Of a DNA stretch of 11,398 bases, positions 1-7,491 are shown piece after piece. The stretch is from Terriglobales bacterium (GTDB taxonomy: Bacteria; Acidobacteriota; Terriglobia; Terriglobales; Gp1-AA117): NCBI GenBank assembly GCA_030150795.1, contig JASLFF010000554.1, positions 1-11,398 of the forward strand. The letters run 5' to 3'. The notes beneath the pieces were generated by a model that was given only the letters and a program-made list of their open reading frames with translations, ran no database searches and was not told the origin of the DNA. Made by a program: the position numbers and the translations under genes. Within the stretch, counting starts at the first letter, position 1, and every line of letters begins with the position of its first letter.

Positions 1-3000
1 GGGACGCAGTGTACGGTAACGCTTTCTGGCGCGCTCGATGCCGGATGTCTTGCCCAGGCCGTTGCCCGCGTGGCCGCAAGATATGAAATCTTGCGGACCA
101 GCTTCGGGTTTCTGGAGGGGACCTCTGTTCCTGTGCAGATCGTGAATGGTTCCGCGCCGTGTCTGGAGTTAACGATTGACTTACGCGGCATGGATGCGCA
201 ACGACAAGAATCGGAAGTGCGGCTCGTGCTGGAAAAGCAGTGGGGCCGGTTGTGCGACTCGCCTAATCCCCCGGCCATGTCGTTTGCGCTGGTGAGATTG
301 GCAGAGACGGAACATCTGTTCATTGTGACTGCTTCTGCTCTGTGTGCAGACATAGCTGCTGCGGTGAATGTAGTTCGTGAAGTACAAGCCGTGTATTCGG
401 GCCGGAACATTGATGACGAGCAAGCCTTGCAATACGCCGATCTTTCCGAATGGCAGAACCAACTGCTGGAGAACCCGGTCGATCAGAACCACACGCCATA
501 TTGGAAGTCAGCCGAGTTTCCCGATCTGTTCCCGCGCCTGCCGTTTTTACTGCGGAGAGATGCAGCTGCGGTCGGTGGTTCCTATGAAATCATTGAGCAA
601 GCGGTCCCAGAGAACACATTGGCCGCAATTAGTGCGCTGGCCCATGATCTGCAAGTTTCAACGCAATCGATCTTGCTGGCCGCGTGGCAACATCTGCTAA
701 AGGGCCTCAGCGGCATGGATACGTTCCTGGTTGGAATAGGGCTGGATGGCCGCGTACAGGATGAATTGCGGGCAGCAGTCGGAGTGTTTGCGAAATATCT
801 TCCCATGAACATCCAGCGCGATTTACGGGTCAGTGACTTCATTCAGCGGACGCATACGGCGGTCGAAATCGCCCGCTATGATCAGTTGCAATTTGACTGG
901 CAGGCCCCTGGAACTGATGTCTCTGATCGTAGGCATTCGTATCCGGTGATTTTTGCCGGCCGAGAGTTGCCGCCTCTGGAAATAACCGGTTCGCTGGCCT
1001 GGAAATTTACAGCCACTCTTGAGCACCTGGAACCTTACGAGTTGGCTTTGATTGCGGTTACAACCATTGATGGGCTGCGGCTCCAATTTTCCTGGGACAG
1101 TACTGTTTATGCTCGAACGGATATTGGACTGCTGGCAAATTCCTATACAGCTCTGCTGGAGGAGATGGCACGGTATCCCAAGGGTCTGTTGGATGAACTG
1201 AGTATGGTGGGGGTGAGCGACACTATCAGCATGCCATCTTCATCGGCTCAAGAGACGGACTGGCCTAAATTGGATGAATTATTTGCAGGGCAAGTTAGGC
1301 GCGTCCCGCAGCAACTGGCTGTTGTTTGTGAAGATCAACACATTACGTATGCGGAATTGGACCGGCATTCTTCTGTCGTCGCAGCCAGACTGCAAGAAAC
1401 TGGTGCTGGCCCGGACTCGGTAATCGCTCTTGTAGCTGACCGTTCCATCCACTTTGTTGTGGGAATGCTGGCAGTACTGAAAGCAGGTGCAGCATGGCTC
1501 CCCATTGAGCCGGATACGCCCCGGGAGCGCGTGGAATACATGATGAAGCAATCGCAAGCGGTGGCTGTTCTAACACAACAAGCATTGCCTCAGCCAATCG
1601 AATGTGGCGATCTGCCCAGCATCTTTCTTGATGACGCAAGTGTGTTCGAAGGGGCCGAGCAACTCCCATCCCGAAAAGCAGTTCCTGCATCCCGTCTGGC
1701 CTATGTGATCTTTACCTCGGGTTCCACAGGACGTCCGAAGGGTGTAGGCATTGAACATCGGCAGGTTGCATCTTACGTGCACGCTCTTCTGGAACGAGTT
1801 CATCCGCAAACAAGTGCGGACTTTGCCCTTGTTTCCACAGTAGCGGCTGATCTTGGCCATACCTCTATATTTGCGTCCTTGAGTTGTGGTGGATGTCTGC
1901 ACATGATCCCTGCCCGTCGCGCAGTGGATTTGGACGCGCTGGCTCAGTACTTTTTGAGTCATTCCGTAGAGTTCGTGAAAATCGTGCCAGCGCACCTGGA
2001 AGCCCTCTGCCGCTCATTGCCTGATTCCACTAGGCTTCCATGGCGGCAATTGCTTGTGGGCGGCGAACTGCTAACCTCGAAGCTGGTGGAATTGGTGAAA
2101 ACATTTGCCCCGGACTGCGAGGTCTTCAATCACTATGGACCGACTGAGACAACAGTCGGCGTTTTTTGCGGCCCTGCCGACCCGAAACTAGAGCGTTATG
2201 CAAGTCCTAATATTCCTATTGGCCATCCGTTTTCAGGCGTAGCTGCATACCTGCTGAATGGCGACATGAAGCGCGTACCCGCTTGGATGCCCGGTGAACT
2301 GTACATTGGGGGCAATTCTGTAGGGCGCGGTTATGTGGGCGAGGGTGCCCTCACTGCAGACCGCTTTCTCCCTGATCCGTTTTATCCTGTGCCGGGATCG
2401 CGCATGTATCGCACAGGCGATGTGGCGCGTCATCGCAGTGACGGTACTGTGGAATTCCTGGGCCGTAGGGATGGACAGATAAAAATCAGGGGTTACAGGG
2501 TTGAAACAGGAGAAATTGAAGCAGTCCTGAGCCGGCATCCTGCAGTTCGCAACGCCGCTGTGGCGGTTCGTGAGGATAAATCAACAGGGAAACAGCTTTA
2601 CGCTTTCGTGGCTATTGGTTCCGCCAAAGTCACGGCAGATGAGTTGCGCGGCTTTCTGGAAAAGGCGTTGCCGCCTTACATGGTTCCGGCCCGCATTTTT
2701 TGCGTTGATCGGTTGAAACTAACACCCAACGGAAAAGTAGATCGCCAGGCGCTGCCCGCCGCAACAGAATCGTCAACCACGGCCACGTTCCGCGAACCCA
2801 CGAATGAAATGGAAGAGGGCCTCGTCTCTGCGTTTCGCAAAGTCCTTGGTGTAGAGCGCGTGAGCACAGACGACAATTATTTCTCGATGGGAGGCGATTC
2901 GTTGCGTGTGATTCAGGTGGTGCATGAGGCTCGTCGATATGGCGTTACAATCGGCGCCACAGATGTCCTGCGGCATCAGACGGTCAGAAAGCTCTCTCGC

Positions 3001-4395
3001 GCGCTTCAGGAGCGTTCGCATTCAGGCTTGTTTCCAAACGGTGTGCCGGCCCTGCCTCAGCCTTCACCAGAAATACTTCAAGAGTTGCCTGCGGACGTTG
3101 CCGATGTCTACCCAGTTTCAGGTATACAGACCTTTATCATTGAGAAGTACGAGCACGACCATCAACGCAAAGGTGTCTATCACGTACAGGAATCCATTCA
3201 TGTAAGTGACGCCGGGTTCTCGATGCAGGCGCTGGAGGCGGCATTCCGCATGGTAGTGGAACGGCATGCGGCATTGCGGACTGTAATTAACATCGAAAGC
3301 ACACCGCCAATGCAATGGGTACGCCGCAATCTCAACTGGAAGTTGCAGGTGGAAGACATCTCGCACCTCAGCTTTGCGGAGCAGGAAGACCATATTGCGG
3401 CAACATTGATTGCTGACCGGGTAAAACCTTTCAATCTGGCTGAACGCCAGTCGCCGCTTTTTCGTGTGACCGTACTTGTACGGTCTGCCAATGATTTCAA
3501 TTGGGTTTTCTCCTGCCACCACGCCATCATTGATGGATGGGGACATCGCGTTCTGCTCAATCAATTAGTGCAGGCATATCTTGCGATCAAGGCAGGAAGA
3601 AAAGCAGAACTGGGCGTACCCGACTCCGCTTGCCGTGAATTTGTGGCCTATCAGGAAGCAGTGCGGAGATCGGGTAAAGCCTTTGAATTCTGGAAGGAGT
3701 ATTTAAACGGCATCGATGTTCCTTCCGCGCCCCACTCCAGGGACACCGATCCTATAGAGCTGGAAGAAGCCAGAGCCGTTCATCCGCTCGAGCCATCGCT
3801 CGTTGAAACACTCTCGCAGATCGCGCGCGTCAATGCGGTTTCCATGCAGGCCCTGATTCTGAGTGCATGGTTTGAAAGTCTGCGTGGCTTGACTGGGCGG
3901 GAATTGGTTACATCCGGCGTGATCACCAATGGACGATCAGAACATTTAACTGATCCACTTTCCGCCCTGGGCCTTTTCTGGAATATCGTGCCGGTCGTTT
4001 CGCGTGTTGCGTTGCCCATACTTGAACAGGTTGCCGTTGTTCAAAAGGACCTGATCGCGATAGAGCCGTATTCCGCTTATCCGTTGCCGCAGTTGCTCGC
4101 GGACAATGGTGGAAGAGAATTGTTCTTCTGCTCATTTAGATATTTGAATTTCTGGAACATGCAACAAGCTCCTGCTGAATCTGGTCTGCGCCTGCTGGGA
4201 ATGCGCGCCTGTGACCGCTATTCATTCCCGCTGAGCGGCACGGCTTCTTTTAATCCGCTTGCCGGCGGCGGGCTGCTACAGCTTGAATACGATCCAGACG
4301 TGTTTGCGGCAGGCACAGTCCAGGCGATGTTGGACAACTTTGCCGCGCTTCTTGAGAAAGTAGCCGCTTCAGGCGTTCAATCGCCGACTCAGTAA
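1..4395 (+). CDS. NRPS, 5'-partial: C*-A(Asp)-PCP-C
   Basis: Cytoplasmic nonribosomal peptide synthetase. The frame is open from base 1 and already reads as condensation-domain sequence (ALDAGCL...RYEILRTSF), so the true start lies upstream and the GTG at 70 is internal. Codons counted from base 1. Codons 1 to about 415 form a condensation-like domain whose HHxxxDG site reads SALCADI (nt 334-354). Codons about 424-915 form an adenylation domain with FTSGSTGRPKG (571-581), YGPTETT, YRTGD and the A10 lysine 912. Its ten specificity positions read D617 L618 T621 K660 L685 G687 H711 V719 G720 K912, close to the known aspartate code. A carrier domain follows with GGDSL and pantetheine serine 967. 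A last condensation domain, about 1037 to the end, has intact HHAIIDGW (His1173, His1174, Asp1178). No thioesterase or reductase follows. Domain calls are firm; the Asp prediction is good but indirect. Confidence 0.95.
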   Translation, partial: GTQCTVTLSGALDAGCLAQAVARVAARYEILRTSFGFLEGTSVPVQIVNGSAPCLELTIDLRGMDAQRQESEVRLVLEKQWGRLCDSPNPPAMSFALVRLAETEHLFIVTASALCADIAAAVNVVREVQAVYSGRNIDDEQALQYADLSEWQNQLLENPVDQNHTPYWKSAEFPDLFPRLPFLLRRDAAAVGGSYEIIEQAVPENTLAAISALAHDLQVSTQSILLAAWQHLLKGLSGMDTFLVGIGLDGRVQDELRAAVGVFAKYLPMNIQRDLRVSDFIQRTHTAVEIARYDQLQFDWQAPGTDVSDRRHSYPVIFAGRELPPLEITGSLAWKFTATLEHLEPYELALIAVTTIDGLRLQFSWDSTVYARTDIGLLANSYTALLEEMARYPKGLLDELSMVGVSDTISMPSSSAQETDWPKLDELFAGQVRRVPQQLAVVCEDQHITYAELDRHSSVVAARLQETGAGPDSVIALVADRSIHFVVGMLAVLKAGAAWLPIEPDTPRERVEYMMKQSQAVAVLTQQALPQPIECGDLPSIFLDDASVFEGAEQLPSRKAVPASRLAYVIFTSGSTGRPKGVGIEHRQVASYVHALLERVHPQTSADFALVSTVAADLGHTSIFASLSCGGCLHMIPARRAVDLDALAQYFLSHSVEFVKIVPAHLEALCRSLPDSTRLPWRQLLVGGELLTSKLVELVKTFAPDCEVFNHYGPTETTVGVFCGPADPKLERYASPNIPIGHPFSGVAAYLLNGDMKRVPAWMPGELYIGGNSVGRGYVGEGALTADRFLPDPFYPVPGSRMYRTGDVARHRSDGTVEFLGRRDGQIKIRGYRVETGEIEAVLSRHPAVRNAAVAVREDKSTGKQLYAFVAIGSAKVTADELRGFLEKALPPYMVPARIFCVDRLKLTPNGKVDRQALPAATESSTTATFREPTNEMEEGLVSAFRKVLGVERVSTDDNYFSMGGDSLRVIQVVHEARRYGVTIGATDVLRHQTVRKLSRALQERSHSGLFPNGVPALPQPSPEILQELPADVADVYPVSGIQTFIIEKYEHDHQRKGVYHVQESIHVSDAGFSMQALEAAFRMVVERHAALRTVINIESTPPMQWVRRNLNWKLQVEDISHLSFAEQEDHIAATLIADRVKPFNLAERQSPLFRVTVLVRSANDFNWVFSCHHAIIDGWGHRVLLNQLVQAYLAIKAGRKAELGVPDSACREFVAYQEAVRRSGKAFEFWKEYLNGIDVPSAPHSRDTDPIELEEARAVHPLEPSLVETLSQIARVNAVSMQALILSAWFESLRGLTGRELVTSGVITNGRSEHLTDPLSALGLFWNIVPVVSRVALPILEQVAVVQKDLIAIEPYSAYPLPQLLADNGGRELFFCSFRYLNFWNMQQAPAESGLRLLGMRACDRYSFPLSGTASFNPLAGGGLLQLEYDPDVFAAGTVQAMLDNFAALLEKVAASGVQSPTQ

Positions 4396-4428
4396 ATCAA
4401 TCTGCGTATTTCTTAAACATCGTTTGTC

Positions 4429-5460
4429 GTGAGTCCTGATTTGAAGATCACACCGGTTAATGATCCGCGTCCCTATCCGATTGAGTTGCAGTACGAACCG
4501 CGCGTAATTAGCGGATTTCGTCCCGCGACGGAGCCGCACCTCGGGCTCCATTTTGGCGTGCTCCAGCACATCGTTAATGAGCAGAAAAGACATCCCGGGG
4601 GAAACTATTGCCTCATTGCCGATTGGCATGCCACTACCATGTGGTTCGGACGGGCCAATATGCAGGAAGCAACTCTCACGACGGCTGCTGTTTTGCTGGC
4701 TCTTGGAGTAAATCCCTATAAGACCCTGCTCTGTGCGCAGTCGCACTTGACGGGTCTTGGTGAAATGGCCTGGCTTCTCAGTTGCATGACGCCGGAGTCG
4801 CTTCTCTTGCGCAATCCTGCATCTCCCAGTTCGGCTCTGAACAAGAACAACATTGGGGCCATTCTGTATCCGGTCCTGATGGCGGCGGACGTGCTGTCAT
4901 TGCGCGGAACAAAAATTGTTGTACCGCGCGATCAGATCATTAACTGCCGCAAAATCCGCCAGATTGCTCGGGCCTCTAACCGCATGCTGGAAGCGCCACT
5001 CTTCCCAATTCCGGCGGTGGAAGTGCGCGGAGAAACTGTGCCGGGTATCGACGGAACCAAAATGGATACAGAACGCAAGAACCACATCTCCATGTTTCTC
5101 AGCCCGCGCGAGCTTCGGCATCGAACCCAGCTTATTCAAACCGACTCTCGCGGCATCAAGGAGCCAAAGGATCCGGAGACCTGCACGGTGTTCCGGCTGT
5201 ATTCGCTGGTTGCGCCAGCTCAGCGTGTGCAGGAAATGCGTGAGCGCTATTTGGCGGGGACCATTGGTTATGAAGATGCCAAGGCGGAACTTGCAATCGC
5301 AATCGCCGAGCGCTATTCGGAGGCCAGAGAGCGTTTTGAAGACTGGAAGAGCCGCCCGGATGATTTACGCGATGTGCTGCGCGCAGGGGCAAAAGCCGTT
5401 TCCATGGAAGTCAGGGCAAGTCTTGCGCAGGTCAGGGAAAAACTAGGATTGGCACTTTAA
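4429..5460 (+). CDS. Tryptophanyl-tRNA synthetase-like protein with altered catalytic motifs
   Basis: A 343-residue class I aminoacyl-tRNA synthetase homologue, close to the usual TrpRS length, with Rossmann core (about 25-235) and helical anticodon-binding part (about 240-343; TDS and PKDPETC blocks, then GTIGYEDAK). TrpRS kinship shows in GFRPATEPHLG, DWHATT, QSHL, YPVLMAADVL and PRDQ. Asp154 of MAADVL aligns with the aspartate that reads the indole nitrogen in bacterial TrpRS, so tryptophan or an analogue is the likely ligand. HIGH reads H37-L-G-L40 and KMSKS reads K211-M-D-T-E215, losing the second lysine that helps form the adenylate. The downstream GEDQ-HLEL region is also changed. Classical charging may therefore be weak or lost. 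The GTG start is forced by an in-frame TAA at 4414-4416; no good ribosome site is visible. It lies 33 nt after the NRPS. Alternatives are a drug-resistant TrpRS paralogue or an enzyme charging another acceptor. Confidence 0.88.
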   Translation: MSPDLKITPVNDPRPYPIELQYEPRVISGFRPATEPHLGLHFGVLQHIVNEQKRHPGGNYCLIADWHATTMWFGRANMQEATLTTAAVLLALGVNPYKTLLCAQSHLTGLGEMAWLLSCMTPESLLLRNPASPSSALNKNNIGAILYPVLMAADVLSLRGTKIVVPRDQIINCRKIRQIARASNRMLEAPLFPIPAVEVRGETVPGIDGTKMDTERKNHISMFLSPRELRHRTQLIQTDSRGIKEPKDPETCTVFRLYSLVAPAQRVQEMRERYLAGTIGYEDAKAELAIAIAERYSEARERFEDWKSRPDDLRDVLRAGAKAVSMEVRASLAQVREKLGLAL

Positions 5461-5462
5461 GG
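5458..5462 (+). promoter_or_regulatory. Ribosome binding site of the TDO-like gene
   Basis: The bases TAAGG overlap the TAA stop of the TrpRS-like gene and lie 9 nt before the ATG at 5472. This supports the first of two adjacent ATG codons (5472 and 5475) and suggests coupled translation of the two genes. Confidence 0.5.
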
Positions 5463-5471
5463 CAGACGAAT

Positions 5472-6812
5472 ATGATGCAACGGAATACGCGCGAATGGAT
5501 GCGGAACTGGGACACCACTGAATTCCTCAACGAACAAAGAAAGAATGGCCGGTCAGGTCTCTCGCCTGCTTTTGTTCAGAAATACGCCGGCGAGCATGAT
5601 CGCATCGCAGAGTTGCTGGAGAATTCCGATATATCCGCGCAGGACATGAAGTTGGCCCGGATGCTTGAGGCAATCACTGCTCCGCTGGCGGCGCTCCATG
5701 CCGATCCCATACCCCGCTACTACTCTTATACCGGCGTGAACGTTCTGGATGAATACATTGACGGCGAGCGGCTTGACCTGGATATGCAGAAAAAATTATG
5801 CGTTGAGGGCATACGCGGCCTTATGCTCGACTTCACGCGCTTTGAGTCGCAGAGTTTGGTTGGGGTTGAAACGTGGTCACGGCAGACATTGGATTTGGAG
5901 GTAATCAGCCACAGGCTGAAGCTGCTGCGGAGGCAATTTGATTCCTTGAATGCTCTGGCAGAGATGCTGCACGTAAATTTTTCACCCGTAGAATCCTCCA
6001 CTCCCCAGGTCTACTCAACTCTGGGCGAGTATTGCAAAGAAGAGCCGCCTTTGAGCGCGATGGTGCAGTTCACATGCATTCCCAGCTCGCCTTCGCATGA
6101 CGAAGTCCTTTTCCTCCGCACGATTGCCCAGGATGAGCTTTGCTTCAAGGCGATTTACGTGGCGGTGCGCCAGGCCGGAGAGGCCATTGAGAGAGAGTTG
6201 TTTGATGCTGCGGAATTTTTCCTGCGCCAGGCTACCACATTCGCTTCCATGCTGCATGAGTCGTTTCGCGTCTTGCAGTCCATGCCGCCTGAACACTTTA
6301 TCGATTTTCGTGAAGTCACTGGTCAAGCCAGCGCCGTACAGTCCTATAACTACCAGCGTCTCGATATTGCACTGTTCGGAATCAGTCCTGAGAAAATCAG
6401 TGTCTTTCAACGCGTGCCACATCTGAAGAACTTGCTTCAGTACACGAGCCGTGAATTTGCGTCGTTAAGGTCGCTGCTGGGTGCGCTGCCTCATAAGAAT
6501 GGCGTGCAGTCGCGAGTGATGGATTGTGCCCGGTTGCTTGACAAGCATTTGCTTTCCTGGCGTGGACTGCATCTGAGCTTTGCATTGCGCTATCTACCTC
6601 CTGAAGCTCTGGGCACAGGCGGCACCGCGGGCCCTTCTTACCTGCAGAAATTCTTCCGCCAGAGCCTGTTTGCAGATACTGAGCCTGATTTTGGGCTGAT
6701 TGAAGAAATATTCGGCGGCTCATTGAAAATCGAAGAAATATTTCGGGCACAGTCCGGCACGCGCGTCGCTCCCTCGGAAAGCCTGTGGGTTGGCCGTGCT
6801 GCTAATGGTTAA
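5472..6812 (+). CDS. Tryptophan 2,3-dioxygenase superfamily protein, long N-terminal extension
   Basis: A 446-residue soluble protein whose C-terminal part (about 205-400) follows heme-dependent tryptophan 2,3-dioxygenase (TDO), which opens the indole ring to N-formylkynurenine. Aligned by eye to bacterial TDO: HDEVLF (209-214) for HDEMLF; FREVTG with Arg280 at the carboxylate-binding arginine; QSYNYQRLD (290-298) for the FQSLQYRY helix; His367 at the axial heme histidine; GTGGTAG (381-387), with Thr382 at the substrate-binding threonine. The distal histidine (His55 in the Xanthomonas enzyme) appears to be Ile218, and the usual tyrosine four residues before the arginine is Phe276. Residues 1 to about 200 are far longer than TDO's N-terminus and I do not recognise them. 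It starts 11 nt after the TrpRS-like gene. Heme binding is likely. The substrate could be tryptophan, a modified tryptophan or carrier-bound tryptophan. Chemistry other than ring opening is possible, as in other members of this superfamily. Confidence 0.82.
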   Translation: MMQRNTREWMRNWDTTEFLNEQRKNGRSGLSPAFVQKYAGEHDRIAELLENSDISAQDMKLARMLEAITAPLAALHADPIPRYYSYTGVNVLDEYIDGERLDLDMQKKLCVEGIRGLMLDFTRFESQSLVGVETWSRQTLDLEVISHRLKLLRRQFDSLNALAEMLHVNFSPVESSTPQVYSTLGEYCKEEPPLSAMVQFTCIPSSPSHDEVLFLRTIAQDELCFKAIYVAVRQAGEAIERELFDAAEFFLRQATTFASMLHESFRVLQSMPPEHFIDFREVTGQASAVQSYNYQRLDIALFGISPEKISVFQRVPHLKNLLQYTSREFASLRSLLGALPHKNGVQSRVMDCARLLDKHLLSWRGLHLSFALRYLPPEALGTGGTAGPSYLQKFFRQSLFADTEPDFGLIEEIFGGSLKIEEIFRAQSGTRVAPSESLWVGRAANG

Positions 6813-7491
6813 TAGGACAGAGGTTCCATTGAATATTCCAGTCACATACGGTGAGCGCATGCAGAGCATGGGTTGGACTGCGCCTTTGGGTATCGCCATC
6901 ATCTCCGGAGTGGATGAATGCGCATTACAGCAAGCGCTCTCCGCAGTCCCAAATCCTGCGGCAGACGTACAGCAAGATTCCCGTGTACTTAGCCGCATTC
7001 AAGCTTTCGATAATTTCTTTACAGAAAATGGATTCCGCTCTCCTCTTGGACATCAATTTGAAATGGTTCGCCGCAAGGGGCTTCCACCTGGCAGCGCTCT
7101 GGTCCAGGCGCTTCTCCTGGCAGAGATGAGCACCGGCTTGCTGATGGGCGCGCAGGATGCCGCTGCAATTCAGGGCGAATTGCTCTATGACCTCGTCGTG
7201 GATGGAGAGAGCTTTAAAGGAATGCGTGGCACGGTGCAATGCCGTGAAGGTGAAATTGTTTTGCGCGATGCTGAAGGGATTATTGCCAGTCTATTTCAGG
7301 GACCAGATCATCGGACGCGCCTTGCAAAAGCGACCAGAGACGTAATTTTCTTTGTGTTTGCCGTACCGGGAATTGATACGGAGCAAATCCGGGAAGGAAC
7401 AGACACGATTCTCGAGCTCTTTAAGACATCTGCCTCTGGTCTTTCCGCACAAACATATGAGCGCGTTACCAACGGGGAGATCGTTCGGTGA
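6805..7491 (+). CDS. Free-standing B3/B4 domain protein (PheRS-beta editing-domain-like)
   Basis: A 228-residue protein resembling solo B3/B4 domain proteins. This is the domain that, inside phenylalanyl-tRNA synthetase beta, hydrolyses wrongly charged Tyr-tRNA(Phe). Family-like segments are RIQAFDNFFTENGFRSP (64-80), a following helix ending KGLPPGSALVQ (91-101), GELLYDLVVDGESFKGM (124-140), EGEIVLRDAEGIIAS (148-162) and TRDVIFFVFAVPGI (177-190). No signal peptide or membrane segment is seen. The function of solo members is largely unsettled, so aminoacyl-tRNA hydrolysis or small-molecule binding here is inference. I chose ATG 6805, which overlaps the previous gene by 8 nt. TTG 6790 and GTG 6796 are possible earlier starts, and none has a strong ribosome site. 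Its place after a TrpRS-like gene suggests it acts on the same aminoacyl product. The stop overlaps the next start by 4 nt, so it is translationally coupled to the NRPS that follows. Confidence 0.8.
   Translation: MVNRTEVPLNIPVTYGERMQSMGWTAPLGIAIISGVDECALQQALSAVPNPAADVQQDSRVLSRIQAFDNFFTENGFRSPLGHQFEMVRRKGLPPGSALVQALLLAEMSTGLLMGAQDAAAIQGELLYDLVVDGESFKGMRGTVQCREGEIVLRDAEGIIASLFQGPDHRTRLAKATRDVIFFVFAVPGIDTEQIREGTDTILELFKTSASGLSAQTYERVTNGEIVR
7474..7479 (+). promoter_or_regulatory. Ribosome binding site of the FAAL-NRPS gene
   Basis: GGGGAG lies 8 nt before the GTG at 7488, inside the 3' end of the B3/B4 gene. It is the best Shine-Dalgarno match I see at any gene start in the window and favours GTG 7488 over the in-frame ATG at 7509. 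Confidence 0.65.

Noticed and set aside
70..72. GTG as the start of the first NRPS gene
   Set aside because: The same frame is open back to base 1 and the upstream 23 codons read as the N-terminal part of a condensation domain, so the gene enters from outside the window.
4396..4428. Possible promoter or terminator in the 33-nt gap after the first NRPS gene
   Set aside because: It is AT-leaning, but I see no stem-loop with a T run and no convincing -35/-10 pair.
4369..4746. Minus-strand open frame across the NRPS / TrpRS-like junction, and the many other antisense frames in the window
   Set aside because: Their translations show no recognisable family features, and they lie opposite genes with clear protein homology.
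4429..5460. Ordinary housekeeping trpS
   Set aside because: Altered HIGH and KMSKS motifs and a position inside an NRPS operon argue against it being the cell's only TrpRS.
5472..6812. PrnB-type (pyrrolnitrin) protein
   Set aside because: PrnB is a TDO relative of similar general shape, but the QSYNYQRLD and GTGGTAG blocks here match TDO better than what I recall of PrnB. Kept only as a superfamily-level relation.
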